DNA of 50,097 bases from Paludibacter sp. (GCA_031292575.1 JARLGX010000014.1:1-50097); one strand, 5' to 3'. Numbered from the stretch's first letter, positions 27,132-37,066 are shown. Numbers and translations are program-made. The notes: generated by a model not told the origin, from the sequence alone.

Positions 27132-28362
27132 TAACGGGATAATATGCCGCCAGAAAACCCATAGATATTACGGTTATAAACACCAACAACATATCTATCG
27201 GATTGGTTACCACCGGATATGCATCCACAACGTAACCACTTCCGAGTTTCAAAATTCCAAAATGTTCCTGCACTAAACACATGCCGGCACCAATTGCAAT
27301 TCCCACAATTGCTCCAACGGCGGAAATCATCCAGCCTTCAAATAAAAAAATACGTTTAATTAATTGATTATTAGCACCCAGACTCCGTAAAGTTTCAATG
27401 TCTGCTTTTTTATCAATAATCAACATCGAAAGTGACCCAATAATATTAAAACTAGCAATCAGCAAGATAAAACAAAGTATCAGGTATGTTATCCATTTCT
27501 CAATTTTCATAATCTTGAAGAAACTTTCCTGCTGTTCATATCGATTTTTTACCTGAAACTTATTGCCAAGAAGTGTTTTAATTTTTTTCTGAACTTCGTC
27601 TTTATCAACCCCTTTGGCTAATTTTAATTCCACCGAGGTTACTGTAGATTTTTCATACTCAAACAAATCACGAGCCAACCCAATGGAAATCAATACATAA
27701 TGATCATCATATTGCAATTGCTTAACCGAAAAAATCCCTGAAACAAAAGTTCCAACCTGATTAAAACTATTTTCAGGACGAAGAAGATTTATTTCCGAGG
27801 TGCGCTTTGGAGCATAAATGTACAATGGGTCGATAAAATGCGCTCCAAGTCCGAGAATACTTGCCACTCCCACTCCCAAAACTGAACGTTGGAAGGCTCC
27901 ATCGTAAAGAATAAATTTGCCATCGTACATAATGCTGTCAATGCGCGTCATTTTTTCAAAATCGTTGCTTACACCTTTTACTGTTGCAGGCATTTGCTTA
28001 TTTTTAAAGCGGAGCAAAGCATTTTCTTCAACCACTTCAGTAAAATAAGCCACTGACTTCATTTTACGTAGCGCATTGAATTCTTTTGTGTTAACATCAA
28101 AGGTTTTTCCTTGAATCACCGAAATTTTCAAATCAGGATCAAAAGAAGAAAACATATCCGAAATTAACGAGCCAAAACCATTAAAAACGGACAACACGCA
28201 CACCAGAGCCATTGCACCAACTCCAACTCCCGCAGCCGAAATGCCAGAAATGATGTTGATAGCATTGTGCGATTTTTTGGAAAAAAGATACCGGCGGGCT
28301 ATCCTGAACGAAAAGGAAAGTCCGCTAAATTTGCTAATTATAGATCCATTTTGCATCGGCAT
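27097..28362 (-). CDS. ABC transporter permease, LolC/LolE-FtsX type
   Basis: Inner-membrane permease of the kind that extracts lipoproteins for transport to the outer membrane. The 421-aa protein has an N-terminal membrane helix preceded by RIARRYLFSKKSHNAINIIS (typical of LolC/E), a large periplasmic MacB-type domain (about residues 65-280), and three C-terminal helices of the FtsX domain (about 290-320, 340-365, 385-405) with the conserved ETLRSLGANNQLIKRIFLFEGW segment. No ATPase (LolD) gene is adjacent. It starts 14 bp after rbfA, so cysS-rbfA-permease is one operon. Assignment to LolC versus LolE is not possible from sequence alone. Confidence 0.88.
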   Translation of the reverse strand: MPMQNGSIISKFSGLSFSFRIARRYLFSKKSHNAINIISGISAAGVGVGAMALVCVLSVFNGFGSLISDMFSSFDPDLKISVIQGKTFDVNTKEFNALRKMKSVAYFTEVVEENALLRFKNKQMPATVKGVSNDFEKMTRIDSIMYDGKFILYDGAFQRSVLGVGVASILGLGAHFIDPLYIYAPKRTSEINLLRPENSFNQVGTFVSGIFSVKQLQYDDHYVLISIGLARDLFEYEKSTVTSVELKLAKGVDKDEVQKKIKTLLGNKFQVKNRYEQQESFFKIMKIEKWITYLILCFILLIASFNIIGSLSMLIIDKKADIETLRSLGANNQLIKRIFLFEGWMISAVGAIVGIAIGAGMCLVQEHFGILKLGSGYVVDAYPVVTNPIDMLLVFITVISMGFLAAYYPVRYIRTKENLSD

Positions 28363-28376
28363 TTTCAGTTCCCGTA

Positions 28377-28757
28377 TTAATCCAGCTCAATAACTTCACC
28401 TTCTTTTAAAGGCGATGGTGGATCACTTTTCAGCAAATTATCTATATTTTCAAGATAATCCAACGAATCGTCAACGTGGAAATAAAGCTCAGGAACAATC
28501 CTCAATTGATTACGAACACGTTTTCCTAAATCGTAACGGATGGATTTGGCATCTGCATTCACTTTTTCCAATACATCAGCCACTTTATTACTGGGGAATA
28601 TACTTAAATGAGTATGTGCTATTCCTAAATCGGGACTTATACGCACTCCGGTAACTGTAATCAAAGTGCCATGCAATTCACGGGCATACAACAAAAAGAT
28701 TTCTCCCAATTCTTTTTGCAACATCCGCGAAATCTTTTCTTGCCTTGTCGTTTCCAT
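28377..28757 (-). CDS. rbfA: 30S ribosome-binding factor RbfA
   Basis: Late-stage 30S maturation factor that binds near the 5' helix of 16S rRNA. The 126-aa protein has the family pattern: an N-terminal RQEKISRMLQKELGEIFLL helix, VTGVRISPDLGIAHTHLSIF (KH-like strand), RYDLGKRVRNQLRIVPELYF and HVDDSLDYLENIDNLL at the end. Normal length. It begins 37 bp after cysS and is followed after 14 bp by the permease gene, so it is the middle gene of an operon. Confidence 0.95.
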   Translation of the reverse strand: METTRQEKISRMLQKELGEIFLLYARELHGTLITVTGVRISPDLGIAHTHLSIFPSNKVADVLEKVNADAKSIRYDLGKRVRNQLRIVPELYFHVDDSLDYLENIDNLLKSDPPSPLKEGEVIELD

Positions 28758-28794
28758 AGTTTAAATTATGTGTAGCTGTTAAGTTGTTTTATAA

Positions 28795-30261
28795 TCATAT
28801 TTTCCACTCAAATCCATCTTTTGTATCTTTTATTTCAAATCCAAGTGCGGTCAGTTCATTCCGTATTTTGTCGCTGGTTGCCCAGTCTTTGTTTTGTTTA
28901 GCTTCCAATCTCATATTCAACATCAAATCAATGGCTTTTTTATATGCATCAGCTCCACCTGAAATTTCACTTTCGGACTTCAACCCGAGGATTTCATCAA
29001 TGAACAAAGCGAATACACTTTTTAATTCATCCAAATCTGGTTGTGAAATAGTCTCTTTTCCATCATGAACTAAATTGATTGCTTTCAATGCATCAAACAA
29101 GTGCGAAATTGCAATTGGAGTATTCAAATCGTCGCACATGGCTTCCTCACATTTTGCTCGAAGCCCGGCAGTTTCGACCGAGGAAACTGGCGAAGCAGTA
29201 ATTTTTTGCAAACGGGCATAACCTTCCATCAGTCGGTTCAATCCTTTTTCGGATGCTTGTAATGCTTCGCTGCTAAAGTCGACTGTACTGCGATAGTGTG
29301 CCTGAAGGATAAAAAACCGAACTGTCATCGGGCTGAATGCCTGAGTCAGCAAAGGATGATTTCCGGTAAAAAAAGCTTCAAGAGTAATAAAATTGCCCAA
29401 CGATTTTCCCATTTTCTGTCCGTTAATGGTAATCATGTTGTTGTGCATCCAATATTTCACAGTTTCTTTTCCAAGAGCAGCAGTCGATTGTGCAATTTCA
29501 CATTCGTGATGCGGAAACATCAAATCCATTCCACCGCCATGAATGTCAAATTGCTCACCCAGGTATTTCGTTCCCATTGCCGAACATTCCATGTGCCACC
29601 CGGGAAAACCTTCGCTCCAGGGCGCTTTCCAATGCATGATGTGCTCCGGTGAAGCTCTTTTCCACAAAGCAAAATCTACACTCCGTCTCTTCTCCGACTG
29701 CCCATCCAAATCGCGCGTTGTTTCGAGCATATCTTCGATATTGCGTCCGGATAGTTTTCCGTAATTATATTTCTTATTATACTTTTCAACATCAAAATAC
29801 ACGGAACCTTCACTCTCATAGGCATATCCGGCGTCCAAAATCTTTTGAACAAAATCAATCTGTTCCATGATATGTCCCGAAGCATGTGGTTCAATGCTCG
29901 GAGGCAACACGTTCAAAGCTTCCATTGCCTTGTGATAGCGATTGGTATAATACTGAACCACTTCCATTGGCTCTAGTTCTTCCAGTTTCGCTTTTTTCCC
30001 AATTTTATCTTCGCCAGTGTCGGCATCATTTTCGAGATGACCCACATCGGTAATGTTGCGCACATAACGAACTTTATATCCCAAATGAAGCAAATAACGA
30101 AACAAAATATCAAACGTGATAGCCGGACGTGCATGGCCTAAATGTGCATCTCCATAAACTGTTGGTCCGCAAACGTACATGCCCACTTTGTTTTCGTGAA
30201 TTGGTACAAATAGTTCCTTTGTTCTACTTAATGTATTGTAAATGTATAGATTATGTTCCAT
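28795..30261 (-). CDS. cysS: Cysteinyl-tRNA synthetase
   Basis: Charges tRNA-Cys. The 488-aa class I synthetase has the HIGH-like motif HLGH (40-43) next to the zinc ligand Cys31 in [27 protein letters not shown] and HHECEIAQS (further zinc ligands), and the KMSKS-type motif KMGKSLGN near residue 284. The C-terminal DALR-like helical region and anticodon-binding tail ([20 protein letters not shown]) are complete. First gene of the cysS-rbfA-permease operon. The start codon lies 3 bp from a GC-rich REP-like repeat (30265-30284). Confidence 0.96.
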   Translation of the reverse strand: MEHNLYIYNTLSRTKELFVPIHENKVGMYVCGPTVYGDAHLGHARPAITFDILFRYLLHLGYKVRYVRNITDVGHLENDADTGEDKIGKKAKLEELEPMEVVQYYTNRYHKAMEALNVLPPSIEPHASGHIMEQIDFVQKILDAGYAYESEGSVYFDVEKYNKKYNYGKLSGRNIEDMLETTRDLDGQSEKRRSVDFALWKRASPEHIMHWKAPWSEGFPGWHMECSAMGTKYLGEQFDIHGGGMDLMFPHHECEIAQSTAALGKETVKYWMHNNMITINGQKMGKSLGNFITLEAFFTGNHPLLTQAFSPMTVRFFILQAHYRSTVDFSSEALQASEKGLNRLMEGYARLQKITASPVSSVETAGLRAKCEEAMCDDLNTPIAISHLFDALKAINLVHDGKETISQPDLDELKSVFALFIDEILGLKSESEISGGADAYKKAIDLMLNMRLEAKQNKDWATSDKIRNELTALGFEIKDTKDGFEWKI

Positions 30262-30264
30262 ATA

Positions 30265-30284
30265 CCCCTAACCCCTAAAGGGGA
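30265..30284. repeat. REP-like repeat upstream of cysS
   Basis: CCCCTAACCCCTAAAGGGGA, identical to the copy at 20447-20466 and again immediately upstream of a minus-strand start codon. The following bases (ATTAAATTAGT) also match the sufC copy (ATTAAGTTAGT) except for one base. Confidence 0.8.
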
Positions 30285-30353
30285 ATTAAATTAGTATCGT
30301 GTATAAATTCTCAATCAGAATTAAGGCAAATTATTTATTTCTAACTTCGACTT

Positions 30354-31088
30354 TCAGGCTATTCCGCGTTGCTTTTTCAAGCTTTCATAAGCTTCATTAA
30401 TCGAACGGAATTTTTCGGTAGCCGATTTTTTTACATCTTCACCCAAATCATTTACTTTGTCGGGGTGATATTTTTTCGCCATATTTCGGTATGCTTTTTT
30501 AATATCATCATTAGTCGCTGAAGGTTCAATCTCCAGCGCTTTGTAGGCCCAATCGCGATCAACCTGTTTCATATAAGGTGCTTTGATTGATTCAAAATCA
30601 AGGCGGTCGATACGGAAAATATTGGCAATCCGTTGGATGGTAGCCAGTTCGGAAGCAACAACTTCGCCATCGGCATATGCGATATTGAAAAGTAAATGGA
30701 GCAATTCCAGTTTAGACGAATAATTCAGATTTTGGCTAATTTGCATCGCAACTTCTGTTTCATTAATATCCTGATCCAATAAATTTTTCAGAATCTGAAG
30801 TGCTTCAAGTGCACCTTGCTCACCAAAATTTGCCACTAGAAACTTTTTCACAACAGCCAGTTCTGATTTATCAACATGTCCATCGGCTTTCATAATGCAA
30901 GCCATGAGCACAAGTAAACTTATTTTGAAATCGCCTTCGGTGGTAGGGCTTGAGCCTAATGTATGCGTAGAAGTAGTGATTTGCGAACCATCAAACATAG
31001 AACCCAACGTAAAACCAATTAACGCACCTATTGGTCCGCCAAGAGCAAACCCAAGTCCGCCACCTATCCATTTTCCCAGACTTCCCAT
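30354..31088 (-). CDS. TerB-domain plus J-domain co-chaperone (DjlA-like)
   Basis: Probable DnaK co-chaperone. From ATG 31088 it is 244 aa: a glycine-rich hydrophobic N-terminus (KWIGGGLGFALGGPIGALIG, perhaps membrane-inserting), a TerB-like helical domain (about residues 35-165; ACIMKADGHVDKSELAVVKK and NIAYADGEVVASELATIQRI are the two acidic TerB motifs), and a C-terminal J domain with the HPD motif in AKKYHPDKVND. An in-frame ATG at 31151 would add 21 residues but lies upstream of the predicted transcription start, so 31088 is preferred. The domain order is the same as in DjlA. Confidence 0.88.
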   Translation of the reverse strand: MGSLGKWIGGGLGFALGGPIGALIGFTLGSMFDGSQITTSTHTLGSSPTTEGDFKISLLVLMACIMKADGHVDKSELAVVKKFLVANFGEQGALEALQILKNLLDQDINETEVAMQISQNLNYSSKLELLHLLFNIAYADGEVVASELATIQRIANIFRIDRLDFESIKAPYMKQVDRDWAYKALEIEPSATNDDIKKAYRNMAKKYHPDKVNDLGEDVKKSATEKFRSINEAYESLKKQRGIA

Positions 31089-31119
31089 AACGACGCTATT
31101 TGAAATTAATTTAGGGCTA

Positions 31120-31127
31120 CAAAGATA
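31120..31127 (-). promoter_or_regulatory. Promoter of the TerB-J-domain gene (-7 element)
   Basis: TATCTTTG on the minus strand, 32 bp upstream of ATG 31088. It supports that start over 31151. Confidence 0.55.
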
Positions 31128-31244
31128 CAAAAAAATGTACCATTTTGCCAATGTGCCATTTTGAAAAAGAATTCGAATTAAAAATGAATTCGTTAGTTAC
31201 ATACAATTATCTAGTTCGAATAATGAATTATGAATAGAAAACAG

Positions 31245-31252
31245 TATTTTTG
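31245..31252 (+). promoter_or_regulatory. Promoter of the cobalamin-riboswitch transcript (-7 element)
   Basis: TATTTTTG just upstream of the riboswitch. Exact TAnnTTTG match, no clear -33. Predicted start about 31258. Confidence 0.55.
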
Positions 31253-31256
31253 CACT

Positions 31257-31500
31257 CACATTGGTTCGCTTGTCCGCATATCGTGGAAAGTGATTAAAAG
31301 GGAATGCCGTGAAAGTCGGCAACAGTCCCGCTGCTGTGAACTTCAATAAACGTTTTGAACAATACTTTTGCCACTGGTTTTTCAGTAAACAGTGAACAGT
31401 AAACAGTTATCAGAGATAATGATAATTTGTGACTGGTAACTGATAACTGATTTCGGGAAGGCTTTCAAAAACAGAAGTAAGTCAGAAGACCTGCCGTGTG
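31257..31500 (+). promoter_or_regulatory. Cobalamin (B12) riboswitch
   Basis: Contains the conserved core: GGTTCGC near the 5' side, TTAAAAGGGAATGCCGTGAA, the segment CAACAGTCCCGCTGCTGTGA, and the B12 box AGTCAGAAGACCTGCC near 31480. Between the core and the B12 box is an unusually long arm with repeated ACAGT/AGTAAAC units and an extra 10-bp helix (CAGTTATCAG 31404-31413 with CTGATAACTG 31440-31449). Downstream, GTGTGATT (31496-31503) can pair with AATCACAT (31549-31556), followed by T-rich sequence, a plausible expression platform. It precedes a BtuB-like receptor; high cobalamin is expected to lower its expression. Confidence 0.93.
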
Positions 31501-31617
31501 ATTTTAAGTTTTAATGCTTTCGAGGACAGAGCTAAAGACCAATACAGCAATCACATGCTTTGTTGATTTTTCTTTTCTTGCAAGCTATTTGGGTAAATTT
31601 TTATACAAATAGATTGT

Positions 31618-33669
31618 ATGCCAACCGTTTCGCACCGACATTTTATTTTGCGCTTACTTCTGCCAATATGCGGGTGGTTATTGGTGTGTCTTCAAACTTA
31701 TGCCGTTGAGATTGAGAAACCGGATTCAACAAAAACTCATACCATTCAGGAAATTACTGTTACCGAAAAATATTTGAATTCCGAGGTTCGCTCCTCTTCA
31801 CCACTTCAAATTTTGTCATCAAAAGCAATAGAAGGGTTGAATGTACTTCAGGTTTCGGACGCAGTGAAGTATCTTTCGGGAGTCACGGTGAAAGATTATG
31901 GCGGGATTGGTGGGTTGAAAACAGTTTCGGTGCGCAGTCTGGGTGGAAATCATACAGCTGTAAGTTACGACGGCATAACACTTACGGATTGTCAGACAGG
32001 ACAAATTGATCTGGGAAGATTTTCGCTTGATAACGTGGATATGATTTCCCTCAGTAGCGGACAAAGCGATAATATTTTTCAGCCGGCAAGTCTCTTTGCT
32101 TCGGCATCAGTTCTAAACATAAAAACCTTAACTCCGGTATTTTACAAGGATAAAAACGTAAACGGAAAAATATCAATGAAAGCCGGATCGTTTGGATTGT
32201 TAAATCCTTCTGTTCTATTGGAAGATAAAATAAACAATAAACTATCAGCAACTTTTAGTGGCGAATGGCTTTCGGCTAATGGAAAATATCCATACACGCT
32301 CCAATATGGACCAAACGCATCAAACATCACAACCCAAGAAATACGGCAAAATACAGATGTTCAAAATCTACGGTTGGAAGCTGCTTTATACACAGATTTT
32401 TCGGAAAATGAAAATGGCTATGTGAAATGCTATTATTATCAATCCCAACGAGGACTGCCGGGTCCTACTATTTTGTACAACGACGAAAGCTCATCAAAAC
32501 AACGAATGTGGGACAACACGTTTTTTACCCAGGCTCATTACGAAAAAATGTTTTCTAAGTTTTGGGTTTTCCAGACCAATGCAAAATTCAATAGCGGTTA
32601 TCTGCGATATTTAGATCCAACATATCAAAATTCGGATGGTAAATTGGAAAACACTTACCTGCAAAAGGAATACTACGGCTCGGCATCTGTACTTTTTCGG
32701 GCTTTCGAAAATTTATCATTCTCGGCGTCAACCGATGCAGCGGTAAATACACTTGATGCTGATTTGACAGATTTTGCCTACCCTACAAGGTTTTCGTGGC
32801 TCACAACCGTGGCAGCCAAATATGTCACAAACCAACTGTTAGCAACAGCAAGTTTATTGTCGACCGATGTAAATGAACAAGTAAGAACCGGAGCAGCAGC
32901 AACAAATTACCAGCAATTATCGCCTTACATAAGTCTGTCAATCAAACCTTTTATCAATCAGGATTTTCGACTTCGGGCATTCTACAAGAACATTTTTCGC
33001 ATGCCTACCTTCAACGATTTATATTATTCGCAAGTTGGCAACCGCGATCTAAAACCTGAAAAAGCAAATCAGTTCAACCTGGGACTGACTTATTCCACGT
33101 CAGTTACCTCGTGGTTTCCATCGCTTTCATTCACAGCCGATGCGTATCACAACGATGTGATTGACAAAATCGTAGCTTATCCGAATAAAGATACTTTTTT
33201 CTGGACGATTATTAATTACGGTAAAGTGGCAATTAATGGAATTGATCTGACAGCCGAAACAACTTTTCAGCCATGGAAAAAGATTGGCGTTGTGCTCGGT
33301 ACAAACTATACTTATCAACGGGCATTAAACGTAACCGATCCGACTGACAGAGATTACAACAACCAAATACCTTACACTCCTAGGGTTTCAGGCTCTGCAA
33401 ATGCAGGCATCGAAACTCCATGGGTTAATATTTCCTACTCACTTTTATGGTCTGGACACCGGTATGCAGTAAATCAGAACTACGCCGAAAACCGACTTCC
33501 GGCTTATGCCGATCATAGCATTTCGGCAAACCGGAGCTTCAAGGTAAAAGACAAATTAATCCATATTAATCTGGAAGTGCTTAACCTGCTGAATAGCAAT
33601 TATGAAATTGTACGTTGGTTCCCAATGCCGGGCAGATCGTTCAGGGCAACTGTTTCTGTAAAGTTCTGA
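31618..33669 (+). CDS. btuB-like: TonB-dependent receptor, BtuB-like (cobalamin uptake)
   Basis: Outer-membrane receptor of 683 aa. It has a signal peptide (residues about 1-29, ending LQTYAVE), a TonB-box region (HTIQEITVTEKYL), a plug domain (SDAVKYLSGVTVKDYGGIGG, VSVRSLGGNHTAVSYDGI) and a 22-strand-type barrel that ends in a terminal Phe (RATVSVKF). No STN or carboxypeptidase-like extension. The riboswitch directly upstream argues for vitamin B12 or cobinamide as substrate, since the coding sequence alone would leave this open. No BtuFCD transport genes adjoin it. It converges with a DUF1080 gene with a 1-bp gap. Confidence 0.9.
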   Translation: MPTVSHRHFILRLLLPICGWLLVCLQTYAVEIEKPDSTKTHTIQEITVTEKYLNSEVRSSSPLQILSSKAIEGLNVLQVSDAVKYLSGVTVKDYGGIGGLKTVSVRSLGGNHTAVSYDGITLTDCQTGQIDLGRFSLDNVDMISLSSGQSDNIFQPASLFASASVLNIKTLTPVFYKDKNVNGKISMKAGSFGLLNPSVLLEDKINNKLSATFSGEWLSANGKYPYTLQYGPNASNITTQEIRQNTDVQNLRLEAALYTDFSENENGYVKCYYYQSQRGLPGPTILYNDESSSKQRMWDNTFFTQAHYEKMFSKFWVFQTNAKFNSGYLRYLDPTYQNSDGKLENTYLQKEYYGSASVLFRAFENLSFSASTDAAVNTLDADLTDFAYPTRFSWLTTVAAKYVTNQLLATASLLSTDVNEQVRTGAAATNYQQLSPYISLSIKPFINQDFRLRAFYKNIFRMPTFNDLYYSQVGNRDLKPEKANQFNLGLTYSTSVTSWFPSLSFTADAYHNDVIDKIVAYPNKDTFFWTIINYGKVAINGIDLTAETTFQPWKKIGVVLGTNYTYQRALNVTDPTDRDYNNQIPYTPRVSGSANAGIETPWVNISYSLLWSGHRYAVNQNYAENRLPAYADHSISANRSFKVKDKLIHINLEVLNLLNSNYEIVRWFPMPGRSFRATVSVKF

Positions 33670-33670
33670 C

Positions 33671-34309
33671 CTATTTTAACTCTTTAATGGATAGACTTTT
33701 GAATTCAAGCGGTTTACCTTCATTCTGAAACCCGATAAATCCTTCTCCAGCCGTCAGTCCGGTAATATAATTTTGCAGCATTCCATTTACAAACACCTTC
33801 AGAGTTTTGTTTTTGCTAATTACTTTCATCGAATTCCATTCCCCAACCGGTTTTTCATTGGACGGTTGCATCTTTTTTACTGTAAATCTAACCGAATCAG
33901 TGCATTCTTTTGCCCAAAGACCATTCATACAAATAATGTCACCGGCAGCATCCGCTTTTTGGTTTACCTGATAACAAACCGGCCACACACTATCTTTTGG
34001 TTGAATATGAACCAAAACGCCACTGTTTGCTGCTATTGTTGTCCAACGCCACTCCACACTGAGTTCAAAATTTGAATATGTTTTTTTTGTCCTCAAATAG
34101 CCGCTTGAAATCCCTGTTATTTGCAAAACACCGTTGTCCATTTTAAAAACATTCACAGGATTAACAGCCTTATCCCTGAGAATATAAATCCAATTCGAGA
34201 AGTCGGATTTTGTAAAAAAGGGTTGAGAAACAGGTGTTTTTTTAGCAAAAGTTGAAACAGAGAGAATCAGTAAAAATGCTGACAAAATAGTAATTCTGCG
34301 GGTTTTCAT
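33671..34309 (-). CDS. DUF1080 (3-keto-disaccharide hydrolase-type) exported protein
   Basis: A 212-aa secreted protein with a lectin-like jelly-roll of the DUF1080 family, members of which include 3-keto-glycoside hydrolases. ATG 34309 starts a clean signal peptide (MKTRRITILSAFLLILSVST). The longer in-frame ATG at 34384 adds 25 residues unlike the family and is not used. Conserved DUF1080 segments are YSNFELSVEWRW, NSGVLVHI, QVNQKADAAGD, EWNSMKVISKNKTLKVFVNG and FIGFQNEG. It follows pgl by 91 bp on the same strand and may be expressed with zwf-pgl. Its substrate is unknown. Confidence 0.82.
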   Translation of the reverse strand: MKTRRITILSAFLLILSVSTFAKKTPVSQPFFTKSDFSNWIYILRDKAVNPVNVFKMDNGVLQITGISSGYLRTKKTYSNFELSVEWRWTTIAANSGVLVHIQPKDSVWPVCYQVNQKADAAGDIICMNGLWAKECTDSVRFTVKKMQPSNEKPVGEWNSMKVISKNKTLKVFVNGMLQNYITGLTAGEGFIGFQNEGKPLEFKSLSIKELK

Positions 34310-34400
34310 TACAAATAGGATTTTGTTTAAAAGGACTATTATCAATTTCGGCTTAAAAATAAAGAAATATTTTAAGCAACCCATTCAACCAAATAAACAA

Positions 34401-35129
34401 TTAAAGTTTTTTAGCCGCTGCATCGTCGAGGTAGAATTGAGCAGCAACAGTATGAGCATTTATATAAGACGCAGGATAGTTCACAAAACCTGTACTTCTA
34501 TTAATAATTTGGCGAATGACTTCTGCTTTTGATTCGCCGGTTATTAAAAACACAACTTCATCGGCTTGATTAATGGTATTCCCAGTGAGTGTTATCCGTT
34601 TTTGTCCACTAACAGGATGCACCGAAACTGCAACGGGCATTTCTGAATGTAGCAAAACCATATTATCCGGAAAAATAGAAGCTGTGTGTCCATCGTCACC
34701 CATACCTAGCAAAATCAAATCAAACTTTGGAAAACCATTGCGCAAGGGAAGCTGCGCTTCGAGAATAGTCTGATATCGTTTAGCCTCTTTTTGGGGTTCA
34801 ATTTCACCTTGAATTGGAAAAATGTTAGCATCTTGAATTGGTACATTTTTCAATAAACTTTCGTAAGTCATCCCAAAATTACTTTCGGGATGAGTTGGTG
34901 GAACACAACGCTCATCGACCCAAAAGAGCCGTATAAAATGCCAGGGTATCAAATCGTCATACTCTTTTGCCAAAATTTCAAACAATAATTTAGGAGTGTT
35001 TCCTCCAGACAAAGCAATATTAAACGGCAGCGATTGTTTGTTTTTTTCCCTGGCAGTTGACAAGATAATCTCTGCTACTGCACGTGCGGTTTTCTCCGGA
35101 GTTTCGAAAATGTGTAGATTTGAATTCAT
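34401..35129 (-). CDS. pgl: 6-phosphogluconolactonase
   Basis: Hydrolyses 6-phosphogluconolactone in the oxidative pentose phosphate pathway. The 242-aa cytosolic SugarP-isomerase-like protein has FNIALSGGNTPKLLFE (phosphate-binding loop), FWVDERCVPPTHPESNFGM, and the catalytic-region motif ILLGMGDDGHTASIFPD. The tail has VVFLITGESKAEVI. Length is normal. It begins 47 bp after zwf, the enzyme of the preceding step, so the two are co-transcribed. 6-phosphogluconate dehydrogenase is not in the window. Confidence 0.95.
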   Translation of the reverse strand: MNSNLHIFETPEKTARAVAEIILSTAREKNKQSLPFNIALSGGNTPKLLFEILAKEYDDLIPWHFIRLFWVDERCVPPTHPESNFGMTYESLLKNVPIQDANIFPIQGEIEPQKEAKRYQTILEAQLPLRNGFPKFDLILLGMGDDGHTASIFPDNMVLLHSEMPVAVSVHPVSGQKRITLTGNTINQADEVVFLITGESKAEVIRQIINRSTGFVNYPASYINAHTVAAQFYLDDAAAKKL

Positions 35130-35176
35130 TCGGGTTATATTAAAGTGAATGAAACATCAATATTGTTTAGGAGTTT

Positions 35177-36718
35177 TTACTCCGTTTTAAACTTTTTAAA
35201 AGGTGCCCGCCATTTAAGTTCTTTATTTCCGAACAACGCATTGGCTTCTTTAGGTCCCCAGGTGTTGCATTCGTAAAAATATAACGGAATATCTGAATTA
35301 CTTTTCCAGGCATGAATAATAGGATCTACAAATTTCCAACTTGCTTTAACCGCATCGGCACGGGCATAAAGCGTGGAATCACCAATCATACAATCCAATA
35401 ACAATCGTTCATAAGCTTCCGAAATTTTATTTGATGCCAAATCGGAATAATGAAATGCCATGTTCACATTTTGTACTTTGTAGCCTGCACCGGGAATTTT
35501 CATGCCAAAATCGACTGCTACTCCGGCATCCGGACTAATCCTCAAAATAATCATGTTAGTTGACTGCGCCACACAACGCTGTTTAAACAACTGATGCGGT
35601 GCAGGTTTCAGGTGGATAACAACTTCGGTAACATGTTCAGGCAGTTGCTTTCCAGTACGAATATAAAACGGAACATCGCCCCACCGCCAATTATCCACAA
35701 AAACTCTTAAAGCCACAAAAGTTTCGGTTTTTGAATTTGGTGCAACATCTTTTTCCTGCCTGTAACCTTTTTGAATAACATCATCCACCATGGTTTCAAT
35801 ATATTGACCACGAACAACATTTTGATTAATCTCAGTCGATTTTATAGGTCGCAACGACTGCAATACTTTTACGCTTTCGTTTCGAATCGATTCCGAATCG
35901 AATATTGACGGTGGTTCCATGGCCACAACTGCCAATACCTGAAGTAAATGATTTTGAATCATATCGCGCATGGCACCCGATGTGTCGTAATACCCTCCAC
36001 GTCCGGCAACTCCAATTTTTTCGGAAGCCGTAATTTCAACTCTGTCAACATATTTTCGATTCCAAATAGGTTCAAAAAATCCATTTGAAAAGCGTGTTAC
36101 CATAATATTCTGAACAGTTTCTTTTCCTAAGTAATGGTCTATACGATAAATCTGGTCTTCATTAAATCCACTCCTGAGTTTTGTGTCCAAATCAATCGCA
36201 GTTTCGTAACTATAACCAAAAGGTTTTTCGACAATAATACGCTTCCAACCATCTTCTTCGGTATTTAGCCCGTATTTAATTAAATTTGCCGCCACCACTT
36301 CGTAAAGAAAAGGTGGAATAGAAAAATAATAAATAATGTTTTTGGGAATATCCAAGGTAGCAGAAAGATGATCGATATAATTTTTTAAGTTTCCAAAATC
36401 TTCAAATTCCTGATTATTAACTTTCTGATAATACGTATGTTCCAAAAAACTTTGTAATTTATCAGGATTTGCTTCTGCACTTTCTTTAGCAAACTCAAGC
36501 ATTGCTTTAGTTACATCCGTCCGGTTTATTTCTTCACTTTTTTCCTGACTGCCGGCACCGATTACGATAAAATTTTCGGGTAATAAATTGTCAAGATACA
36601 ATTGAAAAATTGCCGGCATGAGTTTGCGTTTCGCTAAATCACCGTTCGAACCAAAAATTACAAGGATCTGGTTTTCAACCGGATTTTTGCGTACATTCTT
36701 TTTTTCTATTTCTTCCAT
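35177..36718 (-). CDS. zwf: Glucose-6-phosphate dehydrogenase
   Basis: Oxidises glucose-6-phosphate to 6-phosphogluconolactone with NADP+, generating NADPH. The 513-aa protein has the nucleotide-binding motif IFGSNGDLAKRKLMPA near the N-terminus, the active-site signature YRIDHYLGKETVQN (His acting as base with Asp), VEITASEKIGVAGRGGYYDT and DNWRWGDVPFYIRTGKQL. The start is the first ATG, upstream of MEEIEKKNVRKNPVENQILV. First gene of zwf-pgl(-DUF1080). It diverges from lspA; no -7 element was recognised for zwf in the shared 348-bp region. Confidence 0.96.
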   Translation of the reverse strand: MEEIEKKNVRKNPVENQILVIFGSNGDLAKRKLMPAIFQLYLDNLLPENFIVIGAGSQEKSEEINRTDVTKAMLEFAKESAEANPDKLQSFLEHTYYQKVNNQEFEDFGNLKNYIDHLSATLDIPKNIIYYFSIPPFLYEVVAANLIKYGLNTEEDGWKRIIVEKPFGYSYETAIDLDTKLRSGFNEDQIYRIDHYLGKETVQNIMVTRFSNGFFEPIWNRKYVDRVEITASEKIGVAGRGGYYDTSGAMRDMIQNHLLQVLAVVAMEPPSIFDSESIRNESVKVLQSLRPIKSTEINQNVVRGQYIETMVDDVIQKGYRQEKDVAPNSKTETFVALRVFVDNWRWGDVPFYIRTGKQLPEHVTEVVIHLKPAPHQLFKQRCVAQSTNMIILRISPDAGVAVDFGMKIPGAGYKVQNVNMAFHYSDLASNKISEAYERLLLDCMIGDSTLYARADAVKASWKFVDPIIHAWKSNSDIPLYFYECNTWGPKEANALFGNKELKWRAPFKKFKTE

Positions 36719-36988
36719 TAAGTTACTAGTTACAGGAATTTTTACGAATTGAATAAATCGTTTTATTATTGAAACGTCTGTTTATAACAAATTAACGGTG
36801 GAATCGTTCATCAATCAACCCTATTTCTTTCGACGAAATCGACAAAAAGTAGAATTCAAAATTTAAATTTTACACTGGCTTGAACGTCAACTACTTTATT
36901 AACAACGTTCAATACCTTAAAGTTTAAAAAGCGTAAGTTTAAAAATTTCAAATCAAAACAAGCAATCAAAATAAAACACAAATCTGAT

Positions 36989-37019
36989 TTTGCAGAATAG
37001 CTGAATGTTCGTACTTTTG
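36989..37019 (+). promoter_or_regulatory. lspA promoter
   Basis: TTTG (36989-36992), 19-bp spacer and TACTTTTG (37012-37019), the full Bacteroidota consensus. The rest of the zwf-lspA intergenic region (36719-36988) is AT-rich with nothing further recognised. Confidence 0.75.
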
Positions 37020-37066
37020 AGCCTGACTTATTATTGATATTCCAATTTCTACCAAATACAATCTAA

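Noticed and set aside
31257-31500. CRISPR-like repeats in the ACAGT-rich stretch of the B12 leader
   Set aside because: Units are short and irregular without unique spacers, and no cas genes exist. No CRISPR array was seen anywhere in the window.
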